From contig QXYC01000007.1 in NCBI GenBank assembly GCA_009887095.1, positions 1 through 33,676 on the forward strand: a stretch of 33,676 bases of DNA, written 5' to 3'. The DNA comes from Candidatus Poseidoniales archaeon (GTDB taxonomy: Archaea > Thermoplasmatota > Poseidoniia > Poseidoniales > Poseidoniaceae). A model generated the notes under the pieces. That model was not told the origin of the DNA. It saw nothing but the letters and a program-made list of their open reading frames with translations, and did no database searches. This document shows, piece by piece, positions 1 to 6,499 of this stretch. The position numbers and the translations under genes were made by a program. The first letter of the stretch is position 1. Every line of letters begins with the position of its first letter.

Positions 1-1
1 T

Positions 2-310
2 CGTCTGGTTGGCGAGCACGTGAGCCGAAGATTCTTTTTTGAAAATCAAATTTGGACAGCTGAGGTAGCACTTGGTGCCGGGGCCCTCGATGAAGTGGTT
101 GAAGCAGAAGATCTCATCAACCGATCGATCGAGGTCGCCACAAATTGGAGTCAGTGGGGCAACCATTTCCGAGAAGCGACCAAACATCTTCTCCACGTCC
201 AAACGATGAACGATTTTGAGACGCACCTCAAGCACGAGCAAACACTGATTGAGGCTGCAGGAACGACGCCTGAATTCAAAGAAGGTGTCTCAAAATTCCT
301 GGGGAATTAG
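2..310 (+). CDS. Enoyl-CoA hydratase/isomerase (crotonase) family protein, C-terminal part
   Basis: The reading frame is open from the window edge, so this is only the last 102 or so residues of a gene that starts outside. The tail has the look of the C-terminal trimerisation helices of crotonases: a segment reading GALDEVVEAEDL, then a helical stretch, then EFKEGVSKFLGN, which matches the family's usual closing pattern of an acidic helix, EGV and a phenylalanine. The catalytic half is not in the window, so the exact substrate cannot be told. A GTG at 20 could be mistaken for a start, but the frame continues upstream of it. It converges on the next gene with only 30 bases between stops. A second, complete crotonase lies at 10516. 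Confidence 0.7.
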   Translation, partial: RLVGEHVSRRFFFENQIWTAEVALGAGALDEVVEAEDLINRSIEVATNWSQWGNHFREATKHLLHVQTMNDFETHLKHEQTLIEAAGTTPEFKEGVSKFLGN

Positions 311-340
311 CATTGTTAGGATTCGAATTGTCTTTACAAC

Positions 341-898
341 TCAAACGTCAATGATTCCACCGTAGGGCATGAACATGAGATGATGGGAAGACTCGTAATT
401 GCGAACCCAACCTTGTGACTCATTTCTAAATTGAATCAATGGAGCGAAACTTGCATCCATGAACCGCCATTGTCGAACGAGCATGCCAAACTTTTCTCGC
501 AGGCCGAACATACGTTGCATGGTGAATTGGTGACGTGAGACAAGAATCAGTTCTTCTGTTCTCATTCCACGCATGTGTTTTCGGATTCTGCTCCGGATTT
601 TCCGAATGATGTCTTCTAATTCGATGTCAGGGTGATCGACAAAAATCACCAATCGTGGATTGAACGGCCCAGGTACGCCGCCGGGAAACACGTTGCACCC
701 CCCATCAGGACCATATTCAGAAGCAATTCGATCGATGTCGCCACCATCGAAAGGACGGGGTTCTTCCCAATGCACATCACAGGTTTGGGTTTGGCCGCAA
801 CTTGGGCACGGGTCGGTTGGTCGGTGGTGGTCCGATGTTACTTTTTCACCGTGCCATAATGCTCCATGTTCTGCGCAATATCCTCTCAATACAAACAT
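341..898 (-). CDS. Hypothetical protein with N-terminal zinc-ribbon-like cysteines
   Basis: This 185-aa protein is not recognised. Residues 8-40 hold Cys8, His11, Cys31, Cys34 and Cys40. The spacing C-x2-H and C-x2-C suggests a small zinc ribbon. The middle (about 80-115) is rich in basic residues with repeated R/K-x2-R/K, which could touch nucleic acid. The C-terminal half is aromatic and methionine rich and has no membrane segment. It is transcribed away from the nuclease-like gene at 1013. A TATA-like AATAAGGTAG lies about 22 bases before the start. A role in nucleic-acid binding is only a guess from composition. Confidence 0.6.
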   Translation of the reverse strand: MFVLRGYCAEHGALWHGEKVTSDHHRPTDPCPSCGQTQTCDVHWEEPRPFDGGDIDRIASEYGPDGGCNVFPGGVPGPFNPRLVIFVDHPDIELEDIIRKIRSRIRKHMRGMRTEELILVSRHQFTMQRMFGLREKFGMLVRQWRFMDASFAPLIQFRNESQGWVRNYESSHHLMFMPYGGIIDV

Positions 899-913
899 GT
901 AAGTCGTACATCC

Positions 914-925
914 TCTACCTTATTT
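914..925 (-). promoter_or_regulatory. TATA-like promoter element of the zinc-ribbon gene
   Basis: On the minus strand the sequence reads CAAATAAGGTAG, centred about 22 bases before the ATG at 898. The same AATAAGGTAG string stands about 25 bases before the oxygenase gene that starts at 5771. This supports it as a promoter with a very short or absent leader. Confidence 0.4.
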
Positions 926-982
926 GAATGTCAACCTGTTTACAACATCTGAAAGAAAATTCCTCGTCTCGTTTTGGCTAGG

Positions 983-990
983 ATTAAATG
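983..990 (+). promoter_or_regulatory. TATA box of the nuclease-like gene
   Basis: ATTAAATG is centred 26 bases before the ATG at 1013. In archaea the TATA box sits about 26 bases before the transcription start, so the transcript would begin at or near the start codon (leaderless). Confidence 0.45.
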
Positions 991-1012
991 AAATGAGTTC
1001 TATGTTCGCTTC

Positions 1013-2251
1013 ATGGCAAAGTCGAAGGATCCTGCAAAGGTGATTGAAGCCCTCACCGAGGAGAACAAGAAATTGAAAGCGGATCTAGCAAAGGTACCAA
1101 AGCCAGGAATCACACTCGTTGACAATCAAACTTCTCTCTTCGTTTTTGATGAATTTGAACTCCACCCTGCAGTTCACGGTTGGTTTACCAGCCCTAAGGT
1201 GAAGTCAACCGAGCGGCACGATAAGATTACCAAAGCACTCAATATTGGCATGCTGGCTCTTTGGCAGGGAAGAGTAGCTCACGCTTTGAATACGTTCAAG
1301 GATGAACTACAATCGGAAATTGAGCTCGTTCAAATGTATGCTGATTCTTTGCAAGAGAGGCTCGAGAAAGACAACAAATACAAAACTGATCAAGAGATTA
1401 CTGTTGCGGATGCTTTAGAAGCCTACATCAAAGAAAAGAAATACAGTGACACAGTTGAAGTTACAGGAACTGCCGGAACTGATAGTGGCAACAAAACTGG
1501 CGATGTTCTGGCGTTGGTAAAAGATGGGCGAGATTCAGAAAATCTTGGCATTGAGATCAAGTTCACCAAAAAATACGGATTGGGCGACACCACCGCAAAT
1601 TCAAACGATGGAGGCCGGAAAAAAGGCAAAACAAACTACAGGGCTGCCGGCGATAATGCTGTATCTCAGTTAATTGAAACGAGAGCGAACCGGAATTCCA
1701 AATATGCCATTTTTGTTATCGACCAGCACTTGAACCCTCTGCAAGGTCCACCTGTCCAATACTTCCCGGCATATTCTGGCTTCATTGTATCAGTTGACTC
1801 TCTTTCTAACGACTTTACCTCATTGGAGATTTGTTATGAAATAGCGAGAAAAATGACGTTGTCCTCACGCAAAATAGTGGACAACGAATTCGCTGTTCTC
1901 GAATATTTATTGAAGGATTTGGCATTTGTCTTGAACCGTCAAGGATACCTAAAGGATGCTGGAAAAACAATCATCAAACAGATCACTAAATCTCACAAAG
2001 ACAACATGAAGGTCGTTACAGAACAAATATCTGTGTTTGATGCTGAGTTAACTGCCATGAAAACTTCCATTGACAACACAATGTCGATCCTGGACAACTT
2101 TTTCACTAGCGGTGAAATTAGTGCCAATGATATGTTCTTGAATTACATTCGCGACCAAGAAAGCAAGCAATGGGCGAGCGTTAAAGCAGACACTGCTGAA
2201 TGGGCCAAAAAGGTTGAAGCAAGAGCAGCCGCTGAGGCTGAAGAAGAATAA
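1013..2251 (+). CDS. Putative PD-(D/E)XK-fold nuclease-like protein
   Basis: A 412-aa soluble protein. Residues 8-28 form a short charged coiled coil. Around 160-185 it reads TGDVLAL, then IEIKF after about ten residues. This is the classic PD-(D/E)XK spacing: Asp164 followed by Glu181-x-Lys183. Glu136 in the preceding helix could be the first acidic residue. It is followed by a helix and strand (DNAVSQLIETR, KYAIFVID) typical of the fold's second half. The last 80 residues are helical and end in an Ala/Glu-rich tail. Base composition is clearly AT-richer than its neighbours (about 35-38% GC in sampled lines near the 3' end), consistent with acquisition. No methylase or other restriction partner is nearby. 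It could be a solitary defence or repair nuclease. The fold call is from the motif only. Confidence 0.6.
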   Translation: MAKSKDPAKVIEALTEENKKLKADLAKVPKPGITLVDNQTSLFVFDEFELHPAVHGWFTSPKVKSTERHDKITKALNIGMLALWQGRVAHALNTFKDELQSEIELVQMYADSLQERLEKDNKYKTDQEITVADALEAYIKEKKYSDTVEVTGTAGTDSGNKTGDVLALVKDGRDSENLGIEIKFTKKYGLGDTTANSNDGGRKKGKTNYRAAGDNAVSQLIETRANRNSKYAIFVIDQHLNPLQGPPVQYFPAYSGFIVSVDSLSNDFTSLEICYEIARKMTLSSRKIVDNEFAVLEYLLKDLAFVLNRQGYLKDAGKTIIKQITKSHKDNMKVVTEQISVFDAELTAMKTSIDNTMSILDNFFTSGEISANDMFLNYIRDQESKQWASVKADTAEWAKKVEARAAAEAEEE

Positions 2252-2257
2252 CCTCAT

Positions 2258-3136
2258 TCACCATTCAAAGAAACCTTGACCTGATTTCTGACCAAGGTGA
2301 CCCTTGGCCACCATCTCTTCCAACAACGGATGAGGCGCATAGCGATCGTCATTGAACGAACGTTGTAGGTTGAGCAGAATGTCTCGACGGACATCCAATC
2401 CAACAAGATCGGTCAACTTGAGGGGGCCCATTGGGTGCTTGTAGCCAAGCACCATGGCCGTATCGATGTCTTCAGCACTCGCCACACCATCAGCAAGCAT
2501 GCGAATGGCTTCGTTACCAAGGACAACACCAAGGCGGCTTGTGGCAAAACCTGGCACGTCCTTGACAAGAATCGTGGTCTTGCCCATGGCCACACCAGCA
2601 GCTTCTGCGGCTGCGACTGTCGCATCACTGGTTGATTCATGACGAACGAGTTCGAGCAGTTTCATGATTGGAACAGGGTTGAAGAAATGCATGCCGATGA
2701 CCTGTTCAGGCCGGGTGGTGGCTGCAGCGATACCTGCAATCGAAAGCGAGGACGTGTTGGTGCCAAGGATCGCATGAGCCGGGGCCAAGCGGTCAAGATC
2801 AGCAAAGATGCTGTGCTTCAAATCTGGAATTTCGGGAACCGCTTCAATCACCATGTCAGCGTTTCCTACCGCTTCGGCGAGGTCTCCGACAGCGTGGAGT
2901 CGAGCGCCCCATTCTGCCTTTTGCTCAAGGGTCGTTTTGCCACGAGCGATGCCTTTGTCCCAAAACGCGTCGATGCGATCCATGCCACGTTCCAAACCTT
3001 CTGGGAATGCGTCGAACAGATTGGTTTTCCAGCCTGCTTGGGCACAAACTTGCGCAATTCCTGCACCCATGGTTCCTGCACCGATCACGGCAACTTCTCG
3101 AATCTCCATGCCCCATGCGACGGGGCCGAACTTCAT
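2258..3136 (-). CDS. 3-hydroxyacyl-CoA dehydrogenase (3-hydroxybutyryl-CoA dehydrogenase type)
   Basis: It oxidises a 3-hydroxyacyl-CoA to the 3-ketoacyl-CoA with NAD+, a beta-oxidation step. The 292-aa product has the N-terminal Rossmann motif GAGTMGAGIA (19-28), the EAVPE segment, TNTSSLSI, and the signature HFFNPVPIMKLLELV with the catalytic histidine at about 150, followed by the C-terminal dimerisation domain (MGPLKLTDLVGLD). Length matches single-domain family members. The start was placed at 3136 because that ATG forms an ATGA overlap with the stop of the upstream EamA gene. An internal Met at 3109 is also possible, while the frame further upstream overlaps the EamA gene and is spurious. 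It is last in the oxygenase operon, so its substrate may be a ring-opened hydroxyacyl-CoA. Confidence 0.9.
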   Translation of the reverse strand: MKFGPVAWGMEIREVAVIGAGTMGAGIAQVCAQAGWKTNLFDAFPEGLERGMDRIDAFWDKGIARGKTTLEQKAEWGARLHAVGDLAEAVGNADMVIEAVPEIPDLKHSIFADLDRLAPAHAILGTNTSSLSIAGIAAATTRPEQVIGMHFFNPVPIMKLLELVRHESTSDATVAAAEAAGVAMGKTTILVKDVPGFATSRLGVVLGNEAIRMLADGVASAEDIDTAMVLGYKHPMGPLKLTDLVGLDVRRDILLNLQRSFNDDRYAPHPLLEEMVAKGHLGQKSGQGFFEW

Positions 3137-4056
3137 GATGCTTCCTCGACCGCCGCCTTCTGGCTTTGAGCCAACCACACGCCACCAACGATGAGGACAA
3201 ACGAAAGCAAAAGTGGAACCCCGAGTTTTTCGTCCAACAGCAGCCATCCGCTGAAGATGCCAAATGGAGGTACGAGGTAGACATACAAGGCTGCTTTTCC
3301 AGCGCCAATGGTTCGGATTCCATCAGCAAACCAAACATACGAGATAACCGTGGAGAACACCGCCAAAAACACAAGAGAAATCCAACCCTCTGTGTTCGAA
3401 TCTGGTACGCCAACGCTCAGTGTTTCGACCACTGCCGGAGGCGTCAGCAGGATGAGCCCCGCCACAGAGGACCACACGGTCAAGTGAAGCGGTGACAGGG
3501 TCGCTTTCGCATCAGGTGCGGGGGTGTTCATGGCGCGTTTCATCAGAATGTTATTGCAAGCCCAAGCAAATGCTGCTGCAGCGATTAGCAAATCACCAAG
3601 GGCACGTTCGGCAATTGGAATATCGACATTCGGAGAATAGAGGAACAGGATTGTTACCCCGATGATTCCCAAGGCCAGTCCTGTTGCCAGTCGCCAATGC
3701 AGGCGCTCGTTTAGGAACACAATAGCAAGAAGGGCCGTGAAGAACGGATTGAAGGTGATCATGAGGGAGGCATCGCCTGCTGCTGTGTACTTCATTCCGT
3801 AGAGGAAGAAGGCTTGGTAGACAACTGTTGAGAAAAAGCCAATCATTGCTACGCGCTTCCATTCACCTCTTGTTGGGAAAAGCCAGTTATCGGTGGCTTG
3901 GAGGTACAACGCAAAACAGCCGATAGCGACAACGTACCGAATCCATGCTGCTGTAAATGGTGCCATTTGGTCGGCTAAGACCCGTCCTGCGGGCCAACCA
4001 AACCCCCAAACGGCGGCGACAAGTACGAGTTTAAGATGAACTTTCCAATGGTTCAT
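3133..4056 (-). CDS. EamA/DMT family transporter
   Basis: A 307-aa integral membrane protein with about ten hydrophobic helices arranged as two EamA repeats. The first runs from LVLVAAVWGFGWPAGRVLAD to FLYSPN. The second begins at LGDLLIAAAAFAWACNNILM and includes GAGKAALYVYLVPPFGI, the common LxPV-like segment of this family. Such proteins usually export small metabolites or amino acids. It overlaps both neighbours by ATGA (start with the 183-aa gene, stop with the dehydrogenase gene), so the three are translationally coupled. This links it to the same pathway, perhaps exporting or importing a pathway compound. The substrate cannot be told from sequence. Confidence 0.88.
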   Translation of the reverse strand: MNHWKVHLKLVLVAAVWGFGWPAGRVLADQMAPFTAAWIRYVVAIGCFALYLQATDNWLFPTRGEWKRVAMIGFFSTVVYQAFFLYGMKYTAAGDASLMITFNPFFTALLAIVFLNERLHWRLATGLALGIIGVTILFLYSPNVDIPIAERALGDLLIAAAAFAWACNNILMKRAMNTPAPDAKATLSPLHLTVWSSVAGLILLTPPAVVETLSVGVPDSNTEGWISLVFLAVFSTVISYVWFADGIRTIGAGKAALYVYLVPPFGIFSGWLLLDEKLGVPLLLSFVLIVGGVWLAQSQKAAVEEAS

Positions 4057-4604
4057 TCAAACCGCTCCAAACCGAGTTGGAGCATGCGAGATCGGGGCAA
4101 ACCAATCTCTGGTAAGCCGGCTGCTGGAGCGTACTTCTTCAGCCCTTCTAAACGTGACACATAGAGCCCGTAGGAGGCAATGTCGTCCGGCAAATAGGGA
4201 GTTGGAACGCCCATTCGAGTAAGGGTTGCGCATGCTGCTTCAGAATAGATGGGGAAGAGGTTGGTGCTAAAATGCATCCATTCAGAAACACGCTGTGCAT
4301 CAATGTTGTCGAGTGTCAACAGGTGTTCGAGCATTGAAACGTCGGGGTATGTGGTGGTTCGAAGGGTCATTTCGACTTCATTGGTGATGTCTTCGGGCCA
4401 CGCAAACGGTTGGTGATTCGACCATTGATCGGCGATTCGAATGTGTTCGAGCGACGCTTCCGTTTCGATTGAGAATAATGCTTTAGCGTAATTTTCGTCG
4501 TCCACGCTGTCAGCAACCAAGGTCGGCAACGCCTCGTAAAAGGCTTCACAGAGTTCAACGTTTACACCGTACAGTGCAACTGGTATCATGTGATTCCACT
4601 CCAT
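4053..4604 (-). CDS. Hypothetical protein of the oxygenase operon
   Basis: A 183-aa soluble, acidic protein that is not recognised. The N-terminal third is helical (NVELCEAFYEALPTLVAD) and contains SIETEASLEHIRIAD, whose Glu and His spacing faintly recalls a ferritin-like helix. No second matching helix was found, so a di-iron site is not claimed. It starts six bases after the stop of the BoxB/PaaA-like gene and its stop overlaps the EamA start by ATGA. This constant tight packing suggests that it works with the oxygenase, for example as an accessory or structural subunit in the way PaaC supports PaaA. That role is inference from position only. An alternative start is the Met at 4589. Confidence 0.6.
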   Translation of the reverse strand: MEWNHMIPVALYGVNVELCEAFYEALPTLVADSVDDENYAKALFSIETEASLEHIRIADQWSNHQPFAWPEDITNEVEMTLRTTTYPDVSMLEHLLTLDNIDAQRVSEWMHFSTNLFPIYSEAACATLTRMGVPTPYLPDDIASYGLYVSRLEGLKKYAPAAGLPEIGLPRSRMLQLGLERFE

Positions 4605-4610
4605 TTAAGC

Positions 4611-5771
4611 TCAGGCCTTGGCGCCAATACCGGAAGCGATTTGGCGCGCTGACATTGGCTTGTTTGCAACCCAATCTTGCTTGAAGAGTTCCTTGAGGTC
4701 TTCCTCATCTTGAGCACTTGGCAGAACAGTTCCAAGGTAGGCTTGATACTCATCTTCTGAGCCTTCAAACACATCACCCTCGAGTGTGCAATTGACCTTC
4801 TTGAAGGCGCCAATGTCTCGGTGGAAATTTTCGTGAGGCACAAAGAGTTGGGGAGCACCTTCAGGGAGGTAGCCGTTGAGTTTCTGGACTTCTCCGACAA
4901 TCTCTGCATGGTAGTGGCCACGTGCTTCTTCGTTGAGAACTTCCTTGTCGACTTCAACACCAGCTTCGAGTTTCTTGCGTTCGTCCCATCGGCCTTTCAC
5001 GCCCCAAACATAGGACCAGTGTGCAGATGAAGATGCATCAACGCCAAACAGATCGTGAGCGGTTGAAACCCACTTGTTGATGTAGCGTTGGAGCATATCA
5101 AGTGGGATTACTCCGGCTTTGATGACTCGGCGCAATCCGTTTGAACCGGTTCCAAGGTGGAAGGATTCTTCCTTGAGCATTGGTCCCATCGATGCAGCCA
5201 ACGGCTTGAACGCAGAGGTAGAGAGCATGCCCAACTGGAACTTACCATCTCGGTCAACAAACATGGTGTAGCAGAAGAAATCGAGCCAGTGCGGCATTGG
5301 GCGGTTGAACGCACCGAGCAAGCGGTCGCCGTCCTGAGCATTGCGCTCGAGGAGTTTTTGCGCTTCACGTCGCCCTTGTTGTCCAAAGTAAGTCATGAGA
5401 AGGTGTGCCATTTGCCATCCGTGGCGTTGCTCCTCGGCCATGATGCGTGCTGCAGCGTATCGGTCATAGTCGGTTGGAGCGCTGGCGAGCAAGTGGCGTT
5501 GTTGCTCCACGGACGCGAATTCAGTATCGCCTTGAACGGTGATCATTGCAACGAGCGCATCTCGCATGCTTTGGTGAGGTACTTGGAGGGAGCGCTCCCA
5601 CTTTGGACGTCCTGCGTAGTCTCCGAACTCAATCAAATCGCCTGCTCGGTCCCAATCATACTGAACAGATAGGTCAAAGTCGCCCATCCATTCTCTGTTA
5701 AAGCCGACGCGGTCTTGCCATTCGCCGAAGTTTGCAATCCAGTCTTCCCATGTGTTCGGTAGGTTGTCCAT
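4611..5771 (-). CDS. BoxB/PaaA-family di-iron acyl-CoA epoxidase (oxygenase component)
   Basis: A 386-aa ferritin-like protein related to benzoyl-CoA epoxidase BoxB and, more distantly, phenylacetyl-CoA epoxidase PaaA. These use O2 to epoxidise the ring of an aromatic CoA thioester. Visible ligands fit a carboxylate-bridged di-iron site: Glu84 (GDTEFASVEQQRH), Glu114 and His117 (AEEQRHGW), Asp173 or Asp175 (VDRDGK), and Glu202 with His205 (KEESFHLGTG). The two ExxH helices and the 30-residue Glu84 to Glu114 spacing match BoxB as I recall it. A reductase partner (BoxA or PaaE type) is not in the window. Its own TATA-like box and a tandem repeat lie just upstream. The family is fairly sure; the actual substrate is not. 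Confidence 0.8.
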   Translation of the reverse strand: MDNLPNTWEDWIANFGEWQDRVGFNREWMGDFDLSVQYDWDRAGDLIEFGDYAGRPKWERSLQVPHQSMRDALVAMITVQGDTEFASVEQQRHLLASAPTDYDRYAAARIMAEEQRHGWQMAHLLMTYFGQQGRREAQKLLERNAQDGDRLLGAFNRPMPHWLDFFCYTMFVDRDGKFQLGMLSTSAFKPLAASMGPMLKEESFHLGTGSNGLRRVIKAGVIPLDMLQRYINKWVSTAHDLFGVDASSSAHWSYVWGVKGRWDERKKLEAGVEVDKEVLNEEARGHYHAEIVGEVQKLNGYLPEGAPQLFVPHENFHRDIGAFKKVNCTLEGDVFEGSEDEYQAYLGTVLPSAQDEEDLKELFKQDWVANKPMSARQIASGIGAKA

Positions 5772-5790
5772 GTGTTTGCCTTAACGCCGC

Positions 5791-5801
5791 CTACCTTATT
5801 G
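5791..5801 (-). promoter_or_regulatory. TATA-like element of the oxygenase gene
   Basis: On the minus strand CAATAAGGTAG is centred about 25 bases before the ATG at 5771, so the transcript may be leaderless. The same AATAAGGTAG core precedes the gene starting at 898. The tandem repeat at 5806-5832 abuts it on the upstream side. Confidence 0.45.
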
Positions 5802-5805
5802 CCTT

Positions 5806-5832
5806 TGCGAACATGTTCGTGCGAACATGTTA
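5806..5832. promoter_or_regulatory. Tandem palindromic repeat, probable activator site upstream of the oxygenase gene
   Basis: The 12-base string TGCGAACATGTT occurs at 5806-5817 and again, identically, at 5820-5831, a 14-base period. The first copy extends to the perfect palindrome CGAACATGTTCG (5808-5819). The pair lies directly upstream of the TATA-like element of the oxygenase gene and its far end overlaps the stop codon of the HTH_10 regulator gene. Bat-type regulators are known to bind just upstream of the TATA box, so this is a natural site for the neighbouring regulator. The pairing is inference. Confidence 0.6.
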
Positions 5833-6456
5833 GGGGCTTCGTTTGCGCACTTCGTCTGCAAACGCATGCATGATTGTTGATTCGATCCGTTGTAGTTGAG
5901 CGGATAAAGTCGATTTTGCAACGTCCAACTTAGCCGCAAGGGCTGTCAGTGTCACACGTCGAGGCACGTCGTAGAATCCTTCTTGTGTGGCTGTATCAAA
6001 CACCAAGCGTTGCCTGGGCGTGAGCATTCTTGATGAGACACCCCGAGTCGACAACAATCGATATGGAATGCGCTCGTCATCGAAGCCCGCGATGAGATCA
6101 CGCACTTTTCCTTGAGCGCAAGCAATTGTCCAATCAACCCAACCGTCTCGGACTTCAAACGGAGTGTGTGGAATCACGCCAACCCTTAGCAACGGTTTGA
6201 GGAAACCACCTCCACCTGCAATAATGTCGACAGCAAATTGCTGTGAACCAAAAGATCGAACCTCTTCAATTCCCGGATGTTCGCCCACAGTGATGGTAAT
6301 GTCTTCACTGCATGATGCTTTCGCCGTACCACGGCCTTTCATCAAAGGCATGTGTTCCTCAATCCGTAAGATGGCTGAAGGATGGCTCCGAGTCACATCC
6401 CCTGCCCAGTGCCCTTCAGGCAACCGAACTTCGATGCGGACCTGTTGGACGCCCAT
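5830..6456 (-). CDS. Bat-type HTH_10 transcriptional regulator
   Basis: A 208-aa protein whose last 60 residues are the HTH_10 (bacterio-opsin activator) DNA-binding domain: LTPRQRLVFDTATQEGFYDV followed by PRRVTL, LAAKLDVAKSTLSAQLQRIE (about 145-192). The N-terminal part (1-130) looks like the sensory half of short haloarchaeal-type Bat regulators, with no recognised cofactor motif. It lies immediately before the BoxB/PaaA-like operon on the same strand. The tandem palindrome between the two genes sits where an activator of the oxygenase promoter would bind. It has its own TATA-like element about 25 bases before the start, so regulator and oxygenase can be transcribed separately. The effector may be an aromatic acid or its CoA ester, but nothing in the sequence proves this. 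Confidence 0.85.
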   Translation of the reverse strand: MGVQQVRIEVRLPEGHWAGDVTRSHPSAILRIEEHMPLMKGRGTAKASCSEDITITVGEHPGIEEVRSFGSQQFAVDIIAGGGGFLKPLLRVGVIPHTPFEVRDGWVDWTIACAQGKVRDLIAGFDDERIPYRLLSTRGVSSRMLTPRQRLVFDTATQEGFYDVPRRVTLTALAAKLDVAKSTLSAQLQRIESTIMHAFADEVRKRSP

Positions 6457-6476
6457 GGAAAGATGTAGGGTGGCTT

Positions 6477-6485
6477 CCTATTGAA
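6477..6485 (-). promoter_or_regulatory. TATA-like element of the HTH_10 regulator gene
   Basis: TTCAATAGG on the minus strand is centred about 25 bases before the ATG at 6456, between the stop of glpX and the regulator gene. It implies a leaderless or nearly leaderless transcript. Confidence 0.4.
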
Positions 6486-6499
6486 GGTACTCAAGCCGA

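Noticed and set aside
2639-3169. 176-codon open frame on the plus strand
   Set aside because: It is antisense to the 3-hydroxyacyl-CoA dehydrogenase gene and reads as compositionally odd protein without motifs.
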